A stretch of DNA of 64,000 bases, from assembly GCF_900044055.2 (NCBI RefSeq), contig NZ_FCOX02000002.1, forward strand, positions 186,001 to 250,000. Direction: 5' to 3'. Both the position numbers and the translations under genes were made by a program. This stretch comes from Caballeronia calidae (GTDB taxonomy: Bacteria > Pseudomonadota > Gammaproteobacteria > Burkholderiales > Burkholderiaceae). Under the pieces are notes generated by a model that was not told the origin of the DNA, did not search any database, and saw only the letters and a list, made by a program, of their open reading frames with translations. Each line of letters begins with the position of its first letter. The stretch's first letter is position 1. This document shows positions 19,385 to 28,273 of the stretch, one piece after another.

Positions 19385-20134
19385 ATGAAGATCGTCGTCA
19401 TCGGTGGTTCGGGTCTGATCGGCGCGAAAACGGTCGCGATTCTGCGCGCGAAGGGTCACGAGGCCGTCGCCGCGTCGCCGCGCAACGGCGTCGATTCGGT
19501 GACGGGCGCGGGACTGAATGAAGCGCTTCGCGGCGCGCAGGTCGTCATCGACGTGAGCAACGCGCCTTCGTGGGCGCCCGACGATGTCATGGCGTTCTTC
19601 CGCGCGTCGACCACCAATCTCGTGAAGGCCGAAGCAGCGGCGGGCGTGAAGCATCATGTCGCGCTGTCGGTCGTCGGCACGGACCGCATGCCGGACAACG
19701 GCTATTTCCTCGCGAAAGTCGCGCAGGAAAAGCTGATCGCGGAATCGGGCGTGCCGTATTCCATCGTGCGCGCGACGCAGTTCCTCGAGTTTCTCGGCGG
19801 CATCGCGGATGCGGGCATGCAGGACGGCAAGGTGCATCTGTCGACGGGACAGTTCCAGCCGATCGCAGCCGACGATGTCGCGGCCAACGTCGCCGATGTC
19901 GCGCTCGGCGCGCCGCTGAACGGCATCGTCGATATCGCGGGGCCGGAGCGCGCGCCGCTGCATGAGATCGTCGCGCGATATCTGAAGTCGCAGGGCGATG
20001 CGCGCGAGGTCGTCGTCGATCCGAAGGCCACGTACTTCGGCGGCACGATCGACGAAGATTCGCTCGTGCCCACAGGTGACGCGCGCCGCGGCAGCATCAG
20101 TCTCGAACAATGGCTGCAACGCGCGCGCGCGTGA
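19385..20134 (+). CDS. NAD(P)-binding atypical SDR (NmrA-like)
   Basis: A 249-residue Rossmann-fold protein. The N-terminal MKIVVIGGSGLIGAKTV holds the GxxGxxG dinucleotide loop of atypical SDRs. The classical catalytic YxxxK is not evident; NGYFLAKVAQEKLI offers a YxxxK-like Y-F-L-A-K. The C-terminal part (IVRATQFLEFLGGIADAG) is typical of NmrA-like sensors and oxidoreductases. AGCGAGG lies before the ATG. It stands alone, divergent from the MocR gene, which probably controls it. Substrate unknown. Confidence 0.85.
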   Translation: MKIVVIGGSGLIGAKTVAILRAKGHEAVAASPRNGVDSVTGAGLNEALRGAQVVIDVSNAPSWAPDDVMAFFRASTTNLVKAEAAAGVKHHVALSVVGTDRMPDNGYFLAKVAQEKLIAESGVPYSIVRATQFLEFLGGIADAGMQDGKVHLSTGQFQPIAADDVAANVADVALGAPLNGIVDIAGPERAPLHEIVARYLKSQGDAREVVVDPKATYFGGTIDEDSLVPTGDARRGSISLEQWLQRARA

Positions 20135-20253
20135 TGAAGACAACCGGGCGCGCGCGTCTGCCGCCCGTTGCACACGCAAAGCCGCCACGACTCGACGCAG
20201 GGCCGGCCGTCCATTTGGCTTAAGGGCGAGCACCAAGTATCGCGCGGTTCATA

Positions 20254-20287
20254 CGGATGCCTAATATTCATCCGATGTCATATGACA
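20254..20287. promoter_or_regulatory. Two adjacent palindromes upstream of the GH28 lipoprotein
   Basis: CGGATG (20254-20259) pairs with CATCCG (20269-20274) around a TAATAT that could be a -10 box. Right after it lies the perfect 12-bp palindrome TGTCATATGACA (20276-20287), 36 bp before the TTG start. The arrangement suggests repression at the promoter or start region, for example by a GntR- or LacI-type sugar regulator. The rest of the 189-bp gap shows only a weak GC-rich hairpin near 20145-20170. Confidence 0.5.
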
Positions 20288-20323
20288 CCCGCGACTCGGT
20301 CGCTCTCCCAAGAGGCCCAATAA

Positions 20324-22312
20324 TTGAACAAGCATTCCGCTCTTTCCACGCTGGCCCGCTCGGGCGCGGCGTGGCTCTCCGCCGTTTCGTTCACGCTGGC
20401 GCTCTCCGCTTGCGGCGGCTCGGATGCAACGACGCCGTCGGCTCAGACTTCCGACGCGGTGAACAACGTCGCGAATAGCGATGACGGCAGTTCCGCCGCA
20501 TCGAGCCCGTCGGCGGCATCGGGCACGTCCGCCGCGCCGGCCGATTCCGCGTCCGGGGCATCGTCGCCCTCTACGGACACGCCCGCGACGCCGCCCGACC
20601 AGCCCGCGTCCGCCGTCACGCCCACGGGCTTCCAGGTCGGCACGACGACCTACGACCCCGCCCTGCCGCCCGAACCGGCGTTGCCGCTCGCCGCGCAACT
20701 CTGCGCGACGCTGCCCGCCTCGCTGACGGCGCAATCGAACGGTCTGCTGCCCGACAGCGCCGACGCCGCCGATACCGCGCCCGACACCGCGCGCATTCAG
20801 GCCGCGCTCGATTCATGCAAGAACCCGTCGAGCACCGGTCTCGCGACGAACAAGGCGGTGCGTCTCGTGCCGGGCCCGAACGGCGCGAACGCGTTCATCG
20901 CCGGGGCGCTGAACCTGCCGAGCGGCGTCACGCTGTGGATCGACAGCGGCGTCACGCTCTTCGCGTCGCGCGATCCGCGTCAGTACGACAAGGTCAAGGG
21001 CACCGCCAGTTGCGGCATCATCACCGCGAGCGACAACGGCTGTCTCGCGCTCATCAACGCGAGCAAGATCGCGTATGGCGCGGTCGTGGGCGATGGCGTC
21101 ATCGACGGGCGCGGCGGCAGCCCGCTCATCAGCAGCGTGCCGAACGACCCGAATCTGATGAAGCGTCCCGACGGCAGCGGCACGATGAGCTGGTGGGATA
21201 TCGGCTGGATGGCGAACAAGGTGCTGAATCAGGCGCAGAACAATCCGCGCCTCATCCAGATCAGCAATGGCCGCAACTTCACGCTGTATCGCGTGACGCT
21301 GCAGAATGCGCCGAAGTTTCACGTCGTGCCGAGCGGCGTGGAAGGCTTCACGGCGTGGGGCGTCAAGATCTACACGCCGACCGCCGCCTACGAGGCGATG
21401 AAGAACTATCTCGGCATGGCTTACAGCCCGGATACGGCGAAGAACACCGACGGCATCGATCCCGGAAGCTCCGGCCCGATCACGAGCAACGCGGGCAATC
21501 CGGGCAAGCTGACGGGCGACGCCAGCAACATGCTGATCGCGTACACGCATATCCGCACCGGCGACGATAACATGGCGATCAAGGGCGGCACCGGCACGGT
21601 CAACGGCCGCACGTACAACATCACCGTCGCGCATAGCCATTTCTATTCGGGGCACGGCATGTCGATCGGCAGCGAGACGGCGGGCACCGACAACGGCGCG
21701 CCAAACCCCGACGTCACGCCGGTGGACGGCATCCTGCCGAGCGTGAGCAATGTCAACGTCTACGATCTCGTGATCGACGGCGCGGACAACGGCCTGCGCA
21801 TCAAGTCGGACTGGAGCCGCAGCGGTCTCGTTTCCAATATCCGCTATTCCAACGTGTGCATTCGCACGCCGGACTCGTCGCCGGACGGCAAGCCGCAAGC
21901 GCTGATCTTTTCGCCGTACTACAGCCCGACGAAGAACAACGGCCTGTATCCGAACTTCAGGAACATCGCGCTGGATGGCGTGCGCATCGTCAATGCATCG
22001 AGCTACACGTTCCAGGGATTCAACACAGCGAGCCCGGTGCTGCAAGGCTCGGGATGGTCGGCGGGCACGACCGGCTGGCCGAATCCGGCGGTCGTCAATC
22101 CGTTGACGATCTCGCTCGACAATGTCGTCGCGGATGTCGCGCCGCTCTCCTTCACGGTCGCGGATGCGCTCGTTTCGATCGGCGAAGGCGGCACCTCGCT
22201 GCCGTTCACGAACGGCGGCAATGTGAGCGTCACCCGCGCGGCGCTTAACCAGTCGATCGCGCCCGTCGATTGCAGCATGGCATTCGTGCCTTTCCCTGGC
22301 TCGGCTCGCTAG
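20324..22312 (+). CDS. GH28 polygalacturonase-like lipoprotein
   Basis: A 662-residue secreted glycoside hydrolase, probably acting on pectin or a related galacturonan. The signal peptide ends in a lipobox (LALSAC, Cys30), followed by a Ser/Ala/Asp/Pro-rich linker to about residue 105, then the right-handed beta-helix. All four GH28 motifs are present in order: NTDGID, TGDDNMAIKGG, GHGMSIGSE and LRIKS, giving the three catalytic aspartates, the histidine and the RIK site. The start is a TTG with AGAGG upstream. The stop overlaps the convergent ABC gene by 4 bp. It has no pectin gene neighbours, so the exact substrate is open. Confidence 0.9.
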   Translation: MNKHSALSTLARSGAAWLSAVSFTLALSACGGSDATTPSAQTSDAVNNVANSDDGSSAASSPSAASGTSAAPADSASGASSPSTDTPATPPDQPASAVTPTGFQVGTTTYDPALPPEPALPLAAQLCATLPASLTAQSNGLLPDSADAADTAPDTARIQAALDSCKNPSSTGLATNKAVRLVPGPNGANAFIAGALNLPSGVTLWIDSGVTLFASRDPRQYDKVKGTASCGIITASDNGCLALINASKIAYGAVVGDGVIDGRGGSPLISSVPNDPNLMKRPDGSGTMSWWDIGWMANKVLNQAQNNPRLIQISNGRNFTLYRVTLQNAPKFHVVPSGVEGFTAWGVKIYTPTAAYEAMKNYLGMAYSPDTAKNTDGIDPGSSGPITSNAGNPGKLTGDASNMLIAYTHIRTGDDNMAIKGGTGTVNGRTYNITVAHSHFYSGHGMSIGSETAGTDNGAPNPDVTPVDGILPSVSNVNVYDLVIDGADNGLRIKSDWSRSGLVSNIRYSNVCIRTPDSSPDGKPQALIFSPYYSPTKNNGLYPNFRNIALDGVRIVNASSYTFQGFNTASPVLQGSGWSAGTTGWPNPAVVNPLTISLDNVVADVAPLSFTVADALVSIGEGGTSLPFTNGGNVSVTRAALNQSIAPVDCSMAFVPFPGSAR

Positions 22313-23379
22313 CGCACGTTCTCATCGAGCACGAGCAGGTTGTCGTGCGAAAAGCCGAGCGCGACCGGCTGGCCGCGCTCCGGCAGAATCCGGTGGGGAT
22401 CGTTGAAGAGATCGAGGGAAACCACGGCGCCGCTGACCCGCGCGCGAATGCGGACCACGGCGCCCAGAAAGCTGATCTCTTCCACGGTGGCCGCCAGCGA
22501 GTTCCGGCCGTGCGCTGGCGGCTCCAGCAGGATCGCCTCGGGCCGCAGCGCCAGCAGCCGCTCCTTGCCCGCATCGTCGGGAGGAAGCGGCCTCGACGTC
22601 ACGAGCTCCTGTCCTGCCACCGCGATGCGCCCCGTCGCAGGATCGATCACACGGCCCGCGAGAATGTTGAGCGTTCCCACGAACGACGCGACGAAGCGTG
22701 TGCGCGGAAAGTTGTAGATATCGAGCGGCGCGCCGATCTGCTCGACGCGCCCGTCGTTCATCACGACGATGCGGTCCGAGATCGACAGCGCCTCTTCCTG
22801 ATCGTGCGTGACGAAGATCGACGTGATGCCGAGCTCACGCTGCAGCGCCCGGATGTCGTCGCGCAACGAGACGCGGATTTTCGCGTCGAGCGCGGACAGC
22901 GGTTCATCCAGGAGCAACACCTGAGGCTTGCTCGCGAGCGCCCGCGCCAGCGCCACGCGCTGTTGCTGCCCGCCGGACAGTTGCCACGGATAGCGCGCGG
23001 CGAGATGCGGCAGCTTGATGAGTTCGAGCATGTCGGCGACGCGCGCATCCATCTCCTTTTGCGAGCGCTTCGCGACCTTCAGCGCGAAGCCGATGTTCTG
23101 CGCCACCGTCATGTTCGGAAACAGCGCATACGACTGAAACACCATGCCGACCGCGCGATCGCGCGTGCGCACATGCGTGACGTCGCGTCCGTCGAGGCGG
23201 ATCGTGCCGTGCGTGGGCGTTTCGAATCCGGCGATCATGCGCAGCACCGTGGTCTTTCCGCAGCCCGACGGCCCGAGAAAGGTAATGAATTCGCCCTTCT
23301 CGATCTGCATGTCGAACCGATGCAGCGCGACGTTGGTCCCGAACGCCTTGTGAAGATTGTCGATCTCGAGGAATGCCAT
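22309..23379 (-). CDS. ABC importer ATPase (PotA/FbpC-like)
   Basis: A 356-residue ATPase of the spermidine/putrescine-iron-thiamine importer group. Walker A is GPSGCGKTT, the signature is LSGGQQQR, Walker B is VLLLDEPLSALD and the H-loop is FVTHDQEEAL. The C-terminal 120 residues form a TOBE domain that probably regulates transport. GAGG upstream favours the ATG at 23379; an in-frame ATG at 23394 is the alternative. It is the last gene of a four-gene importer operon. Confidence 0.93.
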   Translation of the reverse strand: MAFLEIDNLHKAFGTNVALHRFDMQIEKGEFITFLGPSGCGKTTVLRMIAGFETPTHGTIRLDGRDVTHVRTRDRAVGMVFQSYALFPNMTVAQNIGFALKVAKRSQKEMDARVADMLELIKLPHLAARYPWQLSGGQQQRVALARALASKPQVLLLDEPLSALDAKIRVSLRDDIRALQRELGITSIFVTHDQEEALSISDRIVVMNDGRVEQIGAPLDIYNFPRTRFVASFVGTLNILAGRVIDPATGRIAVAGQELVTSRPLPPDDAGKERLLALRPEAILLEPPAHGRNSLAATVEEISFLGAVVRIRARVSGAVVSLDLFNDPHRILPERGQPVALGFSHDNLLVLDENVR

Positions 23380-23398
23380 GGGTCGCGGCCTCATCGGC

Positions 23399-24190
23399 TC
23401 AAGTTTTATGTCCGGCCAGGGCGCGCGCCGAGCCGAACACCTGGATCAATCCCATCGATGCCCACGTGATGATGAACGCGATGATCGCCAGCGCCGAAGG
23501 CTCGTAGGCGCGGTTCGCGCCGACCAGTTGCAGGTACGGCCCGAACGCCGGACGATCCAGCAGGCTCGCGATCGTGAATTCGCCGATCACGACGGCGAAC
23601 GTCAGGAATGCGCCGGACAGAATGCCCGAGCGCACGTTCGGAAAGATCACGCGGAACAGGATCGTCGTCCAGCCCGCGCCGAGACACTCGGCGGCCTCGG
23701 TCAGCGAGCGGACATCCACGGCGCGCATTCCGGCATCGACGGCACGGTACATATAGGGCAGCGATAGCGTGACGTAACCGAACACGAGCAGCAGATCGGT
23801 CGCGCGCTCGTTGCTGGTGAGCGGCAGTATCGAACTGCTGTTGTAGATGCGCAGATAGCCGAAGACGATCACGATGGCCGGGATCACGAGCGGCAGCAAG
23901 GTGATGAACTCGACGACAGGCCGCAGCTTCGGCAGACGCAATTGCACCCAATACGCGGTCGGCACGACGAGCAGCACGCCGATCACGATGGTGAGCAAGC
24001 CCATCAGCACCGAATAGCCGAACGAGGCCTGAAAATGGGGATCGCCGAGCACGACGCGGTAGGCATCGAAGCTGTATGTATCGCGGCGCATCCGCAGACT
24101 GAATTCGAAGGTCGCGGCGAGCGGGATCAGGAAATACAGCGCGCCGACGATCACCGCGATCCAGGCGCCCGCGCGCGATTGCGTGTTCAT
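23399..24190 (-). CDS. ABC importer permease (PotC-like)
   Basis: A 263-residue inner-membrane permease with six hydrophobic segments. The EAA loop that contacts the ATPase reads LTEAAECLGAGWTTILFRVIFPNVRSGI. It overlaps the other permease by ATGA, so the two halves of the channel are co-translated. Substrate not evident from the sequence. Confidence 0.92.
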   Translation of the reverse strand: MNTQSRAGAWIAVIVGALYFLIPLAATFEFSLRMRRDTYSFDAYRVVLGDPHFQASFGYSVLMGLLTIVIGVLLVVPTAYWVQLRLPKLRPVVEFITLLPLVIPAIVIVFGYLRIYNSSSILPLTSNERATDLLLVFGYVTLSLPYMYRAVDAGMRAVDVRSLTEAAECLGAGWTTILFRVIFPNVRSGILSGAFLTFAVVIGEFTIASLLDRPAFGPYLQLVGANRAYEPSALAIIAFIITWASMGLIQVFGSARALAGHKT

Positions 24191-25125
24191 CGGCGGCCCC
24201 TTTCGGCTCGCGCGCGCAGCCAGATGTAGCCGCCGTTCGACAGGCCCGTGACCACGATCATGCCGAGCGCGAGCGCGTAGCCGAGATTCTGGTTATGCAG
24301 CACGTCGCCGCGAATCTGCGCGTACAGCAAAATCGGCACGATATTGAGCGAACTGCCGGTCAGCGCGTAAGCCGTGGCGACCGCGCCGAACGCGTTCGCG
24401 AACAGCAGCAAGGCCGCGCCGAGCAGGCTCGGCCACAAGACCGGCAAGCCGACATATCGCCAATACTGTGCCGCCGTCCCGCCGAGACAGTCGCATGCTT
24501 CGCGCCACTCGCGTTTCAGACCGTCGAGCGCCGGCGTGATGATGAGCACCATCAACGGAATCTGGAAATACAGGTACGTGATGGTCAGCCCGAGGAAGCT
24601 TAGAATGCTGAAGCCGGTGGAGTAGAGATTGAAGCCGAGATACTTGCGCGCCAGCACCGTCACGAGACCCACGCGCCCCAATGTGCAGATGAACGCGAAG
24701 GCAAGCGGCACGCCCGCGAAGTTGGATGCGACGCCCGAGAAGGTCATGAGCGTCGGCCTGATCCATGCGGGGAGCCGGCCATGCACCGCGGCCCAGGCGA
24801 GCAGCGCGCCGAAGAGCGTCCCGCCCGCGGCGGATGCGACGCTCACCTTCACGCTGATCCAGTAGGCATCGAGCACGCCTGGCTGAAACAGCTCGCGGAG
24901 ATTGGCCAGCGTGAAGTGGCCCTGCGCGTCCTGAAACGCGCCGATCATCAGGAATGCGGTGGGCAGCAACAGAAACAGTAGTGCGAACCCGAAGAACGGC
25001 GCGACGCCCGCATAGGTCAGCCAGCCGGCCCCGCTGCCCGCGCGCACGGGTCCGGACTTCGGCGCGGGCGCGGCCGGCGTCAGCAAGTCCGGCCCGGATG
25101 CGCCCGGCTGCGGCGATGCGCTCAT
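24187..25125 (-). CDS. ABC importer permease (PotB-like)
   Basis: A 312-residue inner-membrane permease with a long Pro/Ala-rich cytoplasmic N-terminus (about 1-35) and six helices. The EAA loop is REACDCLGGTAAQYWRYVGLPVLWPSL. It pairs with the following permease, overlapping it by 4 bp, and lies 19 bp after the binding-protein gene. Confidence 0.92.
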   Translation of the reverse strand: MSASPQPGASGPDLLTPAAPAPKSGPVRAGSGAGWLTYAGVAPFFGFALLFLLLPTAFLMIGAFQDAQGHFTLANLRELFQPGVLDAYWISVKVSVASAAGGTLFGALLAWAAVHGRLPAWIRPTLMTFSGVASNFAGVPLAFAFICTLGRVGLVTVLARKYLGFNLYSTGFSILSFLGLTITYLYFQIPLMVLIITPALDGLKREWREACDCLGGTAAQYWRYVGLPVLWPSLLGAALLLFANAFGAVATAYALTGSSLNIVPILLYAQIRGDVLHNQNLGYALALGMIVVTGLSNGGYIWLRARAERGRR

Positions 25126-25144
25126 CTCGGCAGTTCGGACGCGG

Positions 25145-26263
25145 CTACTTCACGTTCGCCCCGACGACCTGATCCCAACCTTTGGTCACGGCGTCTTTCG
25201 TGGCGTTCTGCTGCTCGAGCGTCGGAAAGACCGCGTTGCCATATGCCGATGCGGGCGGCAGCTTCGCGAGCAGCGCCTGCGGCACCTTTTTCTGCGCGAC
25301 GAGTTCGTTGTAGCGCATCGGGTGACAGTAACCGGCCAGCCAGCCGAGTTGCCCTTCATCGGAGTAGAGGAATTCCATCCATAGCTTCGCGGCGTTCGGA
25401 TGAGGCGCGTAGGCGCTGATCGCCTGAACATAGACGCCCGCCACCACGCCCGTCTTCGGCACGATCACCTGCACTTTCGGATTGCCCTTGAGCGTGTCCC
25501 GATCGGCGAGCGCGTTGTAATCCCAGCGCACGATGATCGGCGTCGTGCCCTGCGCCAGCGACGCGGCCTTGCCGATAACCGGCACGAAGTTGCCGCTCTT
25601 GTTCAGATCGGCGAAAAACTTGAGGCCCGCCTGGTCGGCTTTGCCTGCATCGCCCTTGGTCTGCGAGAGGCCGGCCGCATAAACGGCCTGAATGGCCTGA
25701 TTGGCCGAGCGCGGATCGCCGGCGAGGGAGACTGCGTTGCGGTACTCCGGCTTGAGCAGATCGCCCCAATCGGCCGGCGGCTTGTCGATCATGTCCGCGT
25801 TGACTTCGAACGCAAGCACGCCGTAGTAGTCGCCGTACCAGTAGCCGTCCGCATCCTTGGAAGCAGCCGGAATCGAATCCCACGTCGATACCTTGTAAGG
25901 CTGCAACAAGCCTTCCTTCTTGGCGGACGGCCCGAACGACAGGCCGACATCGATGACATCGGGCGCCTGCGGTCCCTTGTTGCCTTTGTTCGCCTTGATC
26001 GCTTCGATCTCGTCGCCCGAGCCCGCATCGGGGTTGAGCTCGTTGACGCGGATGCCGTACTTCTTCTGGAACGCGGCGATCAGTGCACCGTACCCGCACC
26101 AGTCGTGCGGCAAGGCGATCGTCGTCAGCTGACCTTCCTGCTTCGCGGCGGCGACGAGCGCGTCGGGCGGCGCAGCCGACGCCGGACCGATGCCGCCCCC
26201 CGCCAGTGCGGCCGCTGCGGAGATCGAAATGACACGGCCCGCCCAGATACGCTTCATCGTCAT
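25145..26263 (-). CDS. Periplasmic substrate-binding protein of the ABC importer
   Basis: A 372-residue secreted binding protein of the iron/polyamine/thiamine-like family. The signal peptide runs MTMKRIWAGRVISISAAAAL to about residue 30 (GPASAAPPDAL). The mature part begins ALVAAAKQEGQLTTIALPHDWCGYGALI, the usual opening of this family, and holds PDVIDVGLSFG and an IIVRWDYNAL hinge strand. GGAG lies five bases before the ATG at 26263; the much longer open frame upstream is antisense to mdcA/mdcB. It heads the importer operon and faces mdcA across 348 bp, so malonate or a related compound is possible but unproven. Confidence 0.92.
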   Translation of the reverse strand: MTMKRIWAGRVISISAAAALAGGGIGPASAAPPDALVAAAKQEGQLTTIALPHDWCGYGALIAAFQKKYGIRVNELNPDAGSGDEIEAIKANKGNKGPQAPDVIDVGLSFGPSAKKEGLLQPYKVSTWDSIPAASKDADGYWYGDYYGVLAFEVNADMIDKPPADWGDLLKPEYRNAVSLAGDPRSANQAIQAVYAAGLSQTKGDAGKADQAGLKFFADLNKSGNFVPVIGKAASLAQGTTPIIVRWDYNALADRDTLKGNPKVQVIVPKTGVVAGVYVQAISAYAPHPNAAKLWMEFLYSDEGQLGWLAGYCHPMRYNELVAQKKVPQALLAKLPPASAYGNAVFPTLEQQNATKDAVTKGWDQVVGANVK

Positions 26264-26611
26264 CGCTGCTCCCGGTGAGGAAGGTAGTGCGTTGAAGAGA
26301 TCAGCCGATTGCTGATGCAGGCTAGATTTAATTCCCCGAATTTGCAAGCCGCCAAAAAGTGGCGCCGCGCCGGCGAAATCCCTGTCGTTCGACTCCACGA
26401 TTGAGCATTCCATATGCGGCGGAAAGGCCCGAACCACATCTGCCTGCGAAGCAAGGGAAAACCCTCGATAACCGAAGCACGCCGCCCCGCGCGGCAGGCA
26501 GGGCAAGGCGGAAAGGATCGTTAGCCTGAGGATAACGAACGCATCCCGAGTGTCATTGAACGCCCCTCTCCCGCTCTCTAGACTCGCCTCAAGTCCTGAG
26601 CGAGAGCACAC
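26264..26611. promoter_or_regulatory. Divergent control region between the ABC importer and mdcA
   Basis: No gene is seen in these 348 bp. ATCAGC (26300-26305) and GCTGAT (26311-26316) form an inverted repeat 37-53 bp before the importer start. CGTTA (26519-26523) and TAACG (26533-26537) form a second one 75-93 bp before mdcA, a typical place for a LysR activator site. The second is a candidate site for the LysR protein encoded after mdcH. Confidence 0.5.
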
Positions 26612-28273
26612 ATGTCCAGTCAAAGTCCCACCCACTCCCGTTGGGCCACGCGCCGCGCGGAAAAACATCGCCGGCTTGCGCGGGTCGCATCGATCGCGGA
26701 CGGCAACGTGCTGCCCGCCGGGCGCATCGTCGATGTCCTGCAAAACCTGATCGCGGCGGGCGATCGTGTCGTCGTCGAGGGCAACAATCAGAAGCAGGCG
26801 GATTTTCTGTCGCGTTCGCTCGCGAAAGTCGATCCGGAAGTCATCCACGACCTGCACCTCATCATTCCGAGCGTGAGCCGGGCCGAGCATCTCGATCTCT
26901 TCGAGCGCGGCATCGCAAGAAAGCTCGACTTCGCCTATGCGGGCGCGCAAAGCCTGCGCATCTCGCAGTTCCTGCAGGACGGCATCCTCGAGATCGGCGC
27001 GATTCATACCTACATCGAGCTGTATGCGCGGCTCTATGTCGACCTGACGCCCAACGTCGTGCTGATCGCCGGCTTCAAGGCGGATCGCGACGGCAATCTC
27101 TATACGGGCGCAAGCACCGAAGACACGCCCGCGCTCGTCGAAGCCGCCGCGTTTCGCGACGGCATCGTGATCGCGCAGGTCAACGAGATCGTGGGCGATC
27201 CGAAGGACCTGCCGCGCGTCGACATTCCGGGTTCGTGGATCGACTTCGTCGTGCAGGCGGACAAGCCGTTCTTCATCGAGCCGCTCTTCACGCGCGACCC
27301 GCGCCTCATCACGCCGATCCAGATTCTCATGGCGATGATGGCGATCCGCGGCATCTACGAGCGGCATCAGGTGCAGTCGCTCAATCACGGCATCGGCTTC
27401 AACACGGCGGCGATCGAACTGATCCTGCCGACCTACGGCGAAAAGCTCGGCCTGAAGGGCAAGATCTGCCGCCACTGGACGCTCAACCCGCATCCGACGC
27501 TGATCCCCGCGATCGAAACCGGCTGGGTCGACAGCGTGCATTGCTTCGGCGGCGAACTGGGCATGGAAGCCTATGTCGCGCAGCGGCCCGATATCTTCTT
27601 CACCGGGCGCGACGGGTCGATGCGCTCCAACCGCGCGATGTGCCAGCTCGCGGGGCAATACGCGGTCGATATGTTCATCGGCTCGACGCTGCAGATGGAC
27701 GGCCTCGGCAACTCGTCGACGGTCACGCACGGCCGGCTGACGGGTTTCGGCGGTGCGCCGAACATGGGCCACGATCCGCACGGCCGGCGCCACGCGACAC
27801 CCGCATGGCTCGATCTGCTGCAGACGGACAACCCGCTCGAACGCGGCCGCAAGCTCGTCGTGCAGATGGTCGAGACATTCCAGGCGGGTGGCCAGCCGAG
27901 CATCGTCGAATCGATCGATGCGGTCGAAGTCGGGCGCGATTCGGGCATGCCGCTCGCGCCCGTGATGATCTACGGCGACGATGTCACACACGTGCTGACC
28001 GAGGAAGGCATCGCGTATCTCTACAAGGCGCGCTCGCTCGAGCATCGCAAGCAGATGATCGCGGCGGTCGCGGGCGTGACGCCGGTCGGTCTTTCGAACA
28101 GCGCGGACAAGCTCGCCGAACTGCGCCGCGACGGCTTCGTCGCGTTGCCCGAAGACCTCGGCATCCATCGCAGCGAAGCGAGCCGGTCGCTGCTCGCGGC
28201 GAAGAGCGTGGCGGATCTCGTCGACTGGTCGGACGGGCTGTACGACCCGCCCGCGCGATTCAGGAGCTGGTGA
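26612..28273 (+). CDS. mdcA: Malonate decarboxylase alpha subunit (ACP transferase)
   Basis: A 553-residue subunit that exchanges acetate for malonate on the acyl carrier protein, the first step of biotin-independent malonate decarboxylation. It belongs to the CoA-transferase family. Long recognisable stretches include VVVEGNNQKQADFLSRSLAK, HDLHLIIPSVSRAEHLDLFE and FIGSTLQMDGLGNSSTVTHG. Length fits MdcA (about 550). It starts a nine-gene operon and its stop overlaps the mdcB start by one base. Confidence 0.97.
   Translation: MSSQSPTHSRWATRRAEKHRRLARVASIADGNVLPAGRIVDVLQNLIAAGDRVVVEGNNQKQADFLSRSLAKVDPEVIHDLHLIIPSVSRAEHLDLFERGIARKLDFAYAGAQSLRISQFLQDGILEIGAIHTYIELYARLYVDLTPNVVLIAGFKADRDGNLYTGASTEDTPALVEAAAFRDGIVIAQVNEIVGDPKDLPRVDIPGSWIDFVVQADKPFFIEPLFTRDPRLITPIQILMAMMAIRGIYERHQVQSLNHGIGFNTAAIELILPTYGEKLGLKGKICRHWTLNPHPTLIPAIETGWVDSVHCFGGELGMEAYVAQRPDIFFTGRDGSMRSNRAMCQLAGQYAVDMFIGSTLQMDGLGNSSTVTHGRLTGFGGAPNMGHDPHGRRHATPAWLDLLQTDNPLERGRKLVVQMVETFQAGGQPSIVESIDAVEVGRDSGMPLAPVMIYGDDVTHVLTEEGIAYLYKARSLEHRKQMIAAVAGVTPVGLSNSADKLAELRRDGFVALPEDLGIHRSEASRSLLAAKSVADLVDWSDGLYDPPARFRSW

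Noticed and set aside
20140..20170. GC-rich hairpin after the SDR gene as a terminator
   Set aside because: The stem contains a mismatch and no T-run follows, so termination is not supported.
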